64,000 bases of DNA, taken from Phoronis australis (Eukaryota > Phoronida > Phoronidae). Both the position numbers and the translations under genes were made by a program. The stretch lies in contig NMRA01000598.1 in the NCBI GenBank assembly GCA_002633005.1, positions 192,198-256,197 on the forward strand, in the 5' to 3' direction. Within the stretch, counting starts at the first letter, position 1; every line of letters starts with the position of its first letter. Shown in pieces: positions 1 to 9,949 of this stretch. The notes below the pieces were generated by a model, which had not been told where the DNA came from, did no database searches, and saw nothing but the letters and a program-made list of their open reading frames with translations.

Positions 1-2060
1 TAACCGACACGTGTCTAAGTACGCAATTTCAAAGAAGACAAAATGTATGTTGAAAAATGCCCGCTAAAATTCTAGGAATGACCTACCGTAAGAATGTCAT
101 TAAAGTCGTTGAATATGGAAATGACATAAATCTAAACGCAAACTTCCTCCATTTGTTTGCGCTGTTTTTACAACTCGAACGATTGAAAAAATTCCTGTCT
201 AAAACTTCCGCGAGGCATTGTATGCTAAGGCCGAATGACAAATTGATGCGCGAGAATGATGTAGTGCAAGTTTCGCAAGAAGAAAATCTTTTTTCTGATG
301 TATGTTGCGAATTCAATAACTAATTTTGCATTAAACAAAGTGTACTTCGACTTCGTGCAGAATTCCATAATTGAGTGGTTCGACTTTGGTGCTTTGGCAC
401 TGTTTACATGCTCTAGATATGGAAAAAATAGGTCAGTGAAAAATATCACGTGCGGAACATTTTTACTTCGGCTTGAAATGTGAACAGGGTCGGGATTTGG
501 GTCTTAAAACAGCGAGGAAATAACGGTTCTTTTGAAGAATAATTTGTTGTGTAGTGTGAGAAGCTATGATTGTCTTGAGACCAGGTAAGCGTCAATTTCA
601 ATAAATCAGCCATTCTTGCAACATGCGTTGTAGAAGACACTACCAACTCGATGTACCCAGCGACCAACCCTCTGGTGGACTCCTTAAATTGCGAATAAAG
701 CAATCAAAATGAGAGTGGAAAAAATACAAGAAGAAAATCACCTTCAAAGTTTTTTTTTCGTTTTTCCTGAGGTCGTCCGTTTTTACGATTCGAAAACCGG
801 GAATACGACTGGCAAATAGGCAAATATACCGTCACTCGTATTTTTGAGCGGGAATTTTCGCCAGGGTCGAGCGCTGCTGTGCATAACGCAGTATAGTAAG
901 TCGTTTACATGACACGTTTGATTGGGACCTTGGACAATACTGTATATGTATTTGTTGCATCGCTGCCGTGGATGGAGCATGAACTTATTTGACAAAGACA
1001 CGCCGGACACTTAACAAACAATATGTTTAGAGTTTGTTGACAAATTAATGTAATATCAGCTCATATATGTAAATACATTCAGCGTCTAAGCGCTCATTGC
1101 AACTAATGGAATAACACTTCAGTCATTACAAAATTAAACTGAAAGTAAAAAATGTTAGCAGTAGCGTAAACAAATTTTAATGCTTGCTTACGAAAAAATA
1201 AAAATATTTTCAGAAATAATTATTCTCTTTTGTAAAATAAACTTACCAATGATGTAGTTTTGGTAAAACAACTTCAGAGGAAGGTTCTACAAAATAATAT
1301 CAAATAAAGCAGGTATTAAAAAATGGCCTTGAAGTTTCAGTGTAAATTAGACGGTTAATCAAAATACAACGAGAAACTCGACATTTTAAGACCTGCAATG
1401 GACGAAAACAACAATCAAGATAGATTAAGAAAGAGAGGGATAACTTCAAATTTTACAACATTGGAAAACGACAAATAAGAAACCGTGTAAATACCTGAAT
1501 TTCATTTGTTTAAGTTTTTTTTCGAGTTGAAAGTTTAGAGAAGAAGATTTCTAAAAGCTGAGTTAGAGATATTGCAGTTAACACACCGAAAAAATACTGA
1601 TCCTTAGCTCGGAAAAAGTTCACCTTTTGTGTAGACAGAGGAGAATGGAGCAGCTGCGTCTGTACCCCCTGGTTTTTAATACTTTCGGGAAAATGTTTAT
1701 CTGTACTAATAATGATATGATGGCCTTCTTGTGCTAATAACTATATCATGAAGAGGCAAATTTATTGGTTCAGATGGACTAATTATTTCTAATAACCATA
1801 ACGATCTCAATTTATTTGCTAATAATTGTGATCTGTACGGGTGAATTCGTCGATGTGCTGATAACCAAGACGGTCATGCTAATAATTGACAGACTTCTGG
1901 ACAAGGAGATGAACACAACAATCGTCTTTTCTGGACCTTTCAAAATCCTTTGACACAGTATACCACGATATCTTTCATTTTACGGTTGAGTGGAACATTT
2001 ATTCTCCAAAATTACCTTAATAAGCAATTGACGACAATGAGTGTTATTTGACAATTCATG
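1..2060. other. No gene recognised
   Basis: Open frames here are under 90 codons, overlap on opposite strands and carry no domain I recognise. Composition is A+T-rich with no long repeat that I can see. It reads as ordinary intergenic or intronic DNA. Confidence 0.5.
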
Positions 2061-2220
2061 CTGCCAAAAATTAAAACTATCATCACAGACGTACGCCAAG
2101 GATACATTACTGGTACACACACGCACAATAACAATAACAACAACAATTTCATCCTGCCAAAAATTAAAACTATCATCACAGGCGTACGCCAAGGATACAT
2201 TACTGGTACACACACGCACA
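2061..2220 (+). repeat. 93-bp tandem duplication
   Basis: A block beginning CTGCCAAAAATTAAAAC at 2061 is repeated from 2154, a period of 93 bases, with only a few substitutions over the first 67 bases. Each copy runs into a CAA/ATA-rich tail, and the second tail is the long microsatellite that follows. Replication slippage primed by that tail would explain both. Confidence 0.85.
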
Positions 2221-2234
2221 ACAACAGCAACAGC

Positions 2235-2287
<53 letters not shown>

Positions 2288-2288
2288 A
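2219..2288. repeat. (CAA)n microsatellite
   Basis: About 22 near-perfect CAA units, with two CAG variants at the left edge. It creates spurious poly-Asn, poly-Thr and poly-Leu open frames on both strands, which should not be taken as genes. Confidence 0.95.
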
Positions 2289-2289
2289 A

Positions 2290-5200
2290 CTGAAATCAAT
2301 AATATCAAGATATCAGACATATTCACATGGTTATGAGTCAGCAAGTTGTTAAATGTTACTGCTGCAGTATACAGTACTTCGGTTCTTTTTCTCACATACA
2401 CACGGGAGCTTATACATTGGCCGTTATTTACTCTGACTAATTAGTCGCCCTACATACCGCCTGCGACGACCATTTTCAAGGCGCTTAGCAAAAAACAGCT
2501 GATGATGTCGCCGCCTCGATTTCAGTTTACTTTGACTTGAAGCCTTTTTCGGAATCGACAATTTGGTACAAAATTACAACAGATTTTGCTGTTTTATAGC
2601 TTCAGCCAAAGTCAATAATTTGAGGAAGCCAAACCTGCCAAAAGTATCCCCGATGCACTTTTTCGGCAGTAAAGTCGGTTGAGACCTTTCAAAGGGAAGA
2701 CGAGCGGAGTCATAGCACATAAATGACAGAATAAGAAGTCTTATATTTTACAGTTTCTTACTGCTAAAGGCCCTGTCGCATCAAGGCAGTTCCAAGAATT
2801 TGGCGCACTGTAGGGACCCGACTACACTATGGAGACAGTTTTGGAATCTGTGTAAAAATAAAACCACATGGACGAGAATTGAATCAACGTCGCCGGGTTG
2901 CCCGTTTCTACCCGTCCCCAGACTTTGTCACCAAGGATTCGGATGTATTGTCAGCGTCAGGGCCCCTGTGAACAGTGAAACGAACATGTTTAAACGATTG
3001 CATGGATCAATAAAACAGTGCTGGCGGTAGTCCTTTTGAGCATAGCGTTTCAATCATGAGTTTTGAATCTACTGGCCGACCAAGTTTCATCTTTTCACAT
3101 GCTACAGGCGTCACTTGAAACGTCACACGATTAGTCAAGTGACCTGTTTCCCGCCATATGTGCGTTTGAGCTTGTGGTACAGATTTCCCTATTAATTATC
3201 TATGCTTAAGTTATATCATGAGCTGTGACGAATTAAGAAATAGATATGCCTACAAAGAAAGCGCTTTCTAATCGGCAAAGCAAGAAGCAAACTGAACTTA
3301 CCAACCCTGATTTACGTCAGTGAAAACCTTACTAAACCACGGCCCCTTTCTTCGCTCGCTGTCACTTCCTCGTACAATCCAAAACAATGGCCAAAACATG
3401 GTCGCACGACGGTAACGCAATGATCCAGCTCCATGATAACAGGATCAAAGAAGCTTCCCCTGAGAGTGACCTCTAGTGTAACAAAACTGCGACATTTGAA
3501 TTATATCCAACTCATTTGTCCTATTGTTGTTGATACCCCAGTTGGTTGTGTGGATTTTTTCCCTGCTGTCGACATCCTCCATATTGTTTGCATTCAGCCA
3601 TCAAGCCACCCCTCCCTCCCATAAGTCTTGGTATGATCAGCTACTTTTGCAGTCAACTGTTACACATTCATCTTTCTCCCTTATGTAACACAAGTTCAAG
3701 TTCAAGTTATTCTATATGTTTATGGCCCCAACCATGAGGCCTGCGCTCGTCTGATTCACCACAAATGACATCAGGCCACCTGCACTTTTTAGTGGTGTCC
3801 TACTCTGTTCACTTACACATCTATCACAACAAATCAAGTTACGGTCTTGGTCGATAACAGGAATAATGTCTAGTGGGATATTATTTCATCTACGCCACTC
3901 TCGGTACGTCTTTTGTATTTAAACCAGAAAAACCTCACCTTCTCCAAATCTAATATTTTTTTTTCTTTTTGTGAACCCATCCTATGAGCACAAACTTATA
4001 ATGATGAAATAATTCCTAGACAACAGTCGCACAGACATCTTTGTTTACTGTTAGATGAAAACCATTTCTTCACACGACCTCACATTCGGGAGCTCTTACA
4101 TAAAATTCGGCAGCTACTTAATCCATATTATATATCAGTCTGCCAGCACTGGTGCACCCCAACATTTGGAAAAATTACAGTACTAGGTTGCCTTACTCAT
4201 AACTGGCGTTTACAGGATATCCAATAGTGTTAAGGTTTTGAATAGTCTCAAGTGGCCTAAACTGTATATTCGGCGAAATCTTTACATGACCATATTTACT
4301 TCCAAAGAACTAAACAATGTCAGCAATGCCTCTGTTAAAAATTATTTGGCCTATATACAAGGTCATCTTACTGGTTTGAGATTACTGTGTTAATTTTCCT
4401 TGTATGCTCTGAGTATTCTTGAATGAATATATGTCACCTTAAAATTGTTAACTAAACTATGTTCGGATCCTTTCTGCGAAACAAATGCTGATCGTGGATA
4501 GCACGGATCACCAACTGACATGTTTTGTATTGGTTACGCAAATAGGCCTGCTGAAATTTTCGTAGTTGATAGTTGATGTACGAGTAAGACGCTGAATGAA
4601 TGCCTTCTATCATGATCAGCCCAGGTCTGGTAAACTGATTTCTGAAAAATCAATCTCCTGAGATTTTTCTTGGCAATATGGTTATTCAACATTCAATTGG
4701 AATCACTTATCGACCCACTAGAATTAATTACGAAACCGGTCTTCACCCGAGCGACAAAACCGTCACATAGTTTGACAGCTGTTGTCTTTTTATAGCATCC
4801 TGAAAAAGGAATTAAACATCCTGCTGTTGATAACGATGTGCAACCACTACGACAGCGACTTCCTCCGCGAGTGATGTCAATCGTTGCAGCCCAAAGTGAA
4901 AGTATTGTTTGACCATTCTTTGTGCCGTTAACCAATCACATAAGGGCACTATCAGCCTCTTTTTTCATAGCCTCGTAATCTCCAAATGATTAGAATCGCT
5001 CGAACGGTGTTCAACAGAACAATGGCTTCAGGTGAAAACGCGTCGCTTAACATGTCAGAGAAAGTGGATGCAAATGCGTCAGTTTCAAGCGTCACCCCTC
5101 CGTATTTCTCAACGCCAGAAATTTGTAACATTCTTGATCCGCTAGGTGACGCTTAGCGCCATGTCCCTAACCAATCATAACAACGCATAGTAAGGTTAAA

Positions 5201-5800
5201 GGTCATGAAGCTTGGGCACTATTACCAGAGCCGAAGTCAGTATGCTCTGCAGAGCAATATTTATCAAGTTTACAATAACAGCATTTGGAATGTCTGGGTC
5301 TACAGTATGACAGTGCTAGCTGGGTGATTGGGGTCACAGACACTATCAACATAACCACAACAAATGTGAACTGAACGCCAGCCAGCCAGCCGCGTGTGCT
5401 TGCAATTGGCTTAAACGGGCTGCCAAAGCGCTTTTTATTAATTTTCTGATGTTTGTCAATACATATTTGTGTCCGGAATCCACTCCAATGTAACAGTTAC
5501 TGAATTAAGACGAAGGACAACGTACCGTGGATCACAAAAAACGAAATAACATTTTGAAGATTACTAGTATATCAACTATATAGGCCTACTCACAGGCGAA
5601 ACTTGCATAATGACTGTACAAAATCCGACTTCGAAAGTATTTCTGAACTCATACCGGATGAGAAAATGAACAAATCAGTTTCTTACCGATTCTACGCTAA
5701 TCTCTCATCTACAGAGTGCAAATTCCATTGCAAAGAGTCGACAGCCAGGCGATCGGCAACATTTCATCTCACTGACAGCACTGTACGCCGATCCATTTTC
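2290..5800. other. No gene recognised
   Basis: Only short overlapping frames with no recognisable domain. The single structured item noticed is a 31-base repeat copy at 3873-3903, listed separately. Confidence 0.45.
3873..3903 (+). repeat. Interspersed repeat end (family shared with 33318)
   Basis: The stretch starting GTGGGATATTA and ending CGCCACTCTCG matches 33318-33348 with about two substitutions. At 33281-33342 the same sequence forms one arm of a hairpin, so this is probably one end of a small interspersed element. The other end was not found here. Confidence 0.5.
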
Positions 5801-5805
5801 TGAAC

Positions 5806-6110
5806 ACAAGAGACGTGGAAAAATTTTCGAGAAACAACATGAAATTTGGATCAGCAACCTCTGAGTACTCCTGGTAGTCACCTAGGCTATCGGCAAATCC
5901 GATGGCAAAATGAATTCAGCCACAAACTTGACTTCAAAATGAGCTATGCGCTCAAATAGTGGCTTCCGGACGATCGTTAACATAGGCCTGAACGGGGTAA
6001 CCTTCAAACTTCAAGAGACGTGGAAAAATTTTCACCATTGGCGCTGATATTTGGCGGTAACATGTCTTAACATACACTCTATGTGACAGGCTATCGGCAA
6101 ATTGTGTAGT
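5806..6110 (+). repeat. Diverged direct repeat upstream of the GPCR
   Basis: Two blocks about 204 bases apart share a 21-base core around AGAGACGTGGAAAAATTTTC (5812 and 6013) and GGCTATCGGCAAAT (5885 and 6090). The sequence between the cores has diverged. The pair lies just before the receptor promoter. Confidence 0.6.
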
Positions 6111-6124
6111 TATCTCCCCTTGCT

Positions 6125-6130
6125 TATAAA
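6125..6130 (+). promoter_or_regulatory. TATA box of the GPCR gene
   Basis: TATAAA lies 62 bases before the receptor start codon. That places transcription initiation near 6155 and leaves a 5' UTR of about 35 bases. No other convincing core promoter was seen between 5.8 kb and the ATG. Confidence 0.5.
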
Positions 6131-6191
6131 TTCCTGATTTTTGCCTGCTCTTGTGTATTTCTTATGGAGGGATGCTGGCAAGATTTAGCGC

Positions 6192-7115
6192 ATGCGCAGT
6201 AGTGCATGTTACAAATTTCTGGCGTTGTTTTATATATTCATAGTTCTTCAGACGATCATTTTCCTTGGAACAATTTTCGGGAACGTTTTAGTCATCATTT
6301 CCTATTTTAAGTTTGATGCCATTAAGGAGCGCGTCAGCAACATGATTCTGCTCAGTCTGGCCTTCACGGATATGGGAACAGCTCTTCAGATACCGGTTAA
6401 CATCTACAAGACATCTATCTCGCAGTTGAGTGGGACATCTCCGATTGGGAATTCTACTTTGGGCTGTTTTCTGGTGCTAATTATGCAGACCTGGCCACTC
6501 GCAGCAACTCTGTCTACGTTGGCAGTGGTAGCGCTTAACCGTTTTATTGCGATAACGTTTCCTTTGCGATATCACCAGCTTATGACCAAGCGCGTATGCA
6601 CAGTGCTGATACTTGTAGCACTCATTTATCCCCTGGTAGTGTTGGTCACGTGCATGTTTATTTCTACTTACCACTTCGGCTTTGTGATGCCTAAAGGACA
6701 AAGGTGCATTCTTGAGTTACTTATTGGACCCACTCTCACTCAGATTGCTTTAGCGCTCGGTATTTATATTCCTATGATCTTAACATATCCAACTCACATT
6801 TATACAGTTGTTGCAGCTTGGAGACATAAACGCAAGATTGCCAGCGACAGTAATCAAATGACCGAAGACACTCGGAGACAATATGTAACACTTCGCACAA
6901 TGACAAGAATTCTGTTCGTATATACCCTCTGCTACTTTCCGTTCTCAGTAGTAAGAATAGCGATTCGACGCAATCCGACTTCTTCGTGGCCACTTCGTGT
7001 TGCCAACGAATTTTTATTTACTCTGTCATTTTTAAACAGTGCTGTCAATCCGCTTATTTACGCGCTTAGCGATGACACTTTTCGGAAAGCTTTCCGGAAA
7101 CTCCTCTGCATTTGA
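6192..7115 (+). CDS. Orphan rhodopsin-class (class A) G protein-coupled receptor, intronless
   Basis: This 307-residue receptor of the plasma membrane has seven hydrophobic segments at about 9-37, 48-72, 91-115, 135-158, 178-205, 235-258 and 272-293. Class A landmarks are visible: Asn31 in helix 1, Asp60 in helix 2 (LAFTD), Cys92 and Cys172 for the extracellular disulfide, the CYFP motif (247-250) in helix 6 and NPLIY (286-290) in helix 7. They are followed by an amphipathic helix 8 ending in Cys306, a possible palmitoylation site. The DRY motif reads NRF (116-118). The extracellular N terminus is very short. The ATG follows an in-frame TAG at 6186, so the start is well supported. No intron interrupts the frame. 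The closest general resemblance is to amine/melatonin-like orphan receptors; the ligand cannot be read from sequence. A TATA box precedes it and AATAAA follows. Confidence 0.9.
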   Translation: MRSSACYKFLALFYIFIVLQTIIFLGTIFGNVLVIISYFKFDAIKERVSNMILLSLAFTDMGTALQIPVNIYKTSISQLSGTSPIGNSTLGCFLVLIMQTWPLAATLSTLAVVALNRFIAITFPLRYHQLMTKRVCTVLILVALIYPLVVLVTCMFISTYHFGFVMPKGQRCILELLIGPTLTQIALALGIYIPMILTYPTHIYTVVAAWRHKRKIASDSNQMTEDTRRQYVTLRTMTRILFVYTLCYFPFSVVRIAIRRNPTSSWPLRVANEFLFTLSFLNSAVNPLIYALSDDTFRKAFRKLLCI

Positions 7116-7207
7116 ACAAACAATTACTTTAAGAGAAACCATTTAGTTTTCAGAAGTGGCGAAACTTTCTCGAGGAATTTGGATTATTGCAATGGTGCTG
7201 TTTAAAC

Positions 7208-7213
7208 AATAAA
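7208..7213 (+). terminator. Polyadenylation signal of the GPCR gene
   Basis: AATAAA starts 93 bases after the receptor stop codon, a normal position for a short 3' UTR in a single-exon gene. Confidence 0.55.
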
Positions 7214-7356
7214 AAGAACTCGGAGCGGCAAAATATGAACTAACTTTGAAAACAGAATATATTTCACTTCACGAGGACACCACACACTGGTGAATCTGGA
7301 ATACGCGAGGAAGATCCAACCTGTGATTCCAAGGGACAAACTATTCGTAAATTAGA

Positions 7357-7716
7357 ATGCCTCGTCGGCCAGTTCGAATGTTGGCCAAAACTGACTTGAA
7401 TTTTCTGTTCACTTGCGCTCAGAATGAATGCATTCATTCTAACACTGATGGTTCAAGTTATGTTGGCTATTTATCTAGTACTTTGTCTCACAGGTTGTCT
7501 ATGCATCTGAAAAATGGTTCCATTAAGGACCAGTTTCACACGCACCACAAAAAGAAAACGACCCGTTTCGACATCGTCGACAATACCATCGTTAGATATT
7601 TCGAACAGGATACCATTCGTCTGAAAATTCTCGAAGCATTAATAATAAAAACTAAATCTCCTGACATAAATTCTCAAGATACTGGGTTCCATCGTACCGT
7701 GTGGTTCTATAAATAA
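7357..7716 (+). pseudogene. Penelope-like element remnant: GIY-YIG endonuclease domain
   Basis: The 119-codon frame ends in a domain typical of the C-terminal GIY-YIG endonuclease of Penelope-like retroelements. A Cys-containing lead-in (FTCAQNEC) is followed by SSYVGY, the Y-V-G core. After it come the expected arginine in LSHRLSMHL, a glutamate in RLKILEALIIK and an asparagine in DINSQ. I see no reverse transcriptase upstream; the DNA before 7357 is the receptor's 3' region. This looks like a 5'-truncated insertion, which is common for this class. The frame itself is open, so loss is recent or the frame survived by chance. The family assignment rests on motif order, not on a search. Confidence 0.7.
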
Positions 7717-7719
7717 TAC

Positions 7720-8650
7720 TCATATTTTGTAGTAACTATGTATTTAATTTAGCTCTGCAACATTTTATAATAACATAGTTCCCATGATAATTCCATCTCA
7801 AAATTGCACTCTTTTATACGCTACCGTATATTCGTATTTAAAGTCATTGTTCTTGTTTTATGTATCATACACGATATCGTTTATACTTTCATATTCATTT
7901 GCCTGGATGACTGTAGACTAGTGAAAGTACAGCAACTGTTTTGCTGTGAAATGTGTTTTGTGTTATATTTACTCATGTGTTTGTGTTTGTGTTTGTGATG
8001 CCACTCACACTTGGCTCTCTACTCTTTCAATTAACACCCGTCCAAAACATTTTTGTGGACGATGCAAACTATCAAAGGCTAAGAACAGTCTATTATTCAA
8101 TGAAACATTCATGAAAGAAGGTCTGCTACCAGAATACACACGCGCACGCGCACACGTGCACACGCACCTATGTTATCGTTGTCTCATTGTTTCTGTAATA
8201 ATTCATTTGAGCAATATTTACCTGTTGTCCAGATACAATGTTGATTAGATTTCTGAACAGTAATGTTGTTTGTTATCTGCAGTATTTTCCTATAGCTGTG
8301 AAATAAAATTTGAAAGAGAAAAGTTTGTTTTGTAAAAGAATCCAGTCAAATACTTCGGGTTACCGACAGCGCACTTCTTCTAGCTGTCTCACTTTTCGAA
8401 TTTTACGCCATTCCGCCAAACTATCAAGTATACCATTTTTGGGTGTTACGGCTTCAGTTGAACAAAAACCTATGTCGGGACGTTTTTGTGTGTTTCGGAG
8501 ACGATTTCACCCAGATGTCCCACTTTTCAATCCAGTTGTCCGGTTGTTTTTAACACTCAAATGTTAACAACTATTCAGCAGGTGTTTAAAATAACATTGT
8601 CTCTGTGTTCTGACTATTTTTATTTTCCCCTGTCCACCAAGGCGTAATCA
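7720..8650. other. No gene recognised; CA-rich tract at 8138-8168
   Basis: A+T-rich DNA with GTTTGT runs (7975-7998) and an imperfect CA/CG alternating tract near 8138-8168. No domain-bearing frame. Confidence 0.45.
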
Positions 8651-8654
8651 ACAA

Positions 8655-9045
8655 TTGGTTGGACTTCAAAACGAGTCGGCTTGTTTGCAAAACCAAATGG
8701 CCTGTGATCAAACGTGTTGTCCGGACTTCAAAACACGATAGTTGGCTGTGCTCAAAACACAATGGCCGGTGCTATAAACAGTTGGCTGGTGATCAAACAG
8801 ACGTCCTTAGAGATATCGAGTGTTTATTTTTCGTACCCTTTTGTCTGTTTTGTTTGAAATCGGTCATTTGTTCGGCTTATATGCTGTAGCACCGGCCAGA
8901 CCGTTTTATGCCCCACCAACCACTTTTTGGGGTGCGGCCATCTGGTTTTGAGGTACCGGCCAACCTGTTTTGAGGTCCTTTGGGTTTTGCATTCGAATCA
9001 GCTGGTTTTGAAGTCCAGACAAGAGGTTTTGAAGTCTGACCAATT
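8655..9045. repeat. Degenerate foldback repeat with internal subrepeats
   Basis: The left arm (about 8655-8800) contains several copies of a unit resembling GGACTTCAAAAC or GTGCTCAAAACAC plus GGCCGGT. The right arm (about 8885-9045) carries the reverse complements (GTTTTGAAGTCC, CACCGGCCAGACC). The arms face each other across about 85 bases. The short variable subunits (about 20-30 bases) inside each arm resemble foldback-type elements. No transposase is present. Confidence 0.6.
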
Positions 9046-9793
9046 TTTGATTCCCCTCTTGATAACAATCGTAAAAATGTCTTTTTACTGCGGTAACACG
9101 CACTACGTGTATTAATGTCATTAATTTCAACTTTCTCAAGAAATGGATTTCATTTCTAAATTTGTGTGTAAAGTCCTACACTGCAACCAACGTAATAACA
9201 TATCCACAGTATATAGATGTTTGCCCATTTTTATCCAACAGACAACTTATCTGCAGATTTCAGATAGGTTGTATGAGTAATTACTTAATATTTATAGTAA
9301 TTAACTTATTAAAATAAGTTGACTAAATAAGTTGACTAAATAGTTAATTAATCAGCCAATTAGTACATGGAGGGTTTCACCATTGTATTAATTCTGTTAT
9401 TTTTCTCACTTTGGTAACGCTCTCACTTTTTAGAATTATAATGTTTTAAAACCTGTCATGTATGCGGTTGAAAAACGGCGGAGTTGTAAATAGTTTTAGT
9501 GGCAGTCAAGAAGATGACGCTTTTCCCTTTGGTCTAGCGTTAAAATATTTATTATACTCTAGGTACATAATTTTAGTATCGTATTAGAGTTCAGTGATGC
9601 TTGACTATGTGGAGATAGTTTAAAGAAACTAAACTTTTGACATTAATGTAATACTTCTTGATGGTGTCAAGAGTGGACTGTCACTGTTTGTAGTTTTATT
9701 ATCTTGTTCTATTGTTGTGTTTGTTTTATGGATTGGCATGACCCCTAATGTCAGTACAGAGATGATGTAATTTGTTTACTACAGAATAGTGTG

Positions 9794-9943
9794 GAATATT
9801 CTAGGAGAATCTAGTGATTAATGCAACTTGGATCATTCTAGAGCATAGTATATGTTTGTAAAATGATTGGGTAGATTTCGGAAAGTTCTAGAATGTGCTT
9901 GAACTGGTGAAATGTTCTAGAATATTGCATTGGTCTATAAATA
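9794..9943 (+). promoter_or_regulatory. Heat-shock-type promoter: clustered HSEs and TATA box
   Basis: A perfect three-unit heat shock element, GAAAGTTCTAGAA (GAA-nn-TTC-nn-GAA), lies at 9881-9893. Near-perfect ones lie at 9794-9806 (GAATATTCTAGGA) and 9915-9925 (TTCTAGAATATTG), with a weaker TTCTAGAG near 9836. TATAAATA follows at 9936-9943. Order and spacing suit an HSF-driven promoter with initiation near 9965. No frame of substance follows, so the product could be a noncoding RNA, a spliced gene with distant exons, or a retrotransposon LTR transcript. Confidence 0.5.
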
Positions 9944-9949
9944 CACAAG

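Noticed and set aside
2012-2401. 129-codon minus-strand frame with a long leucine run
   Set aside because: It is the reverse reading of the CAA microsatellite and the 93-bp duplication; no independent coding signal.
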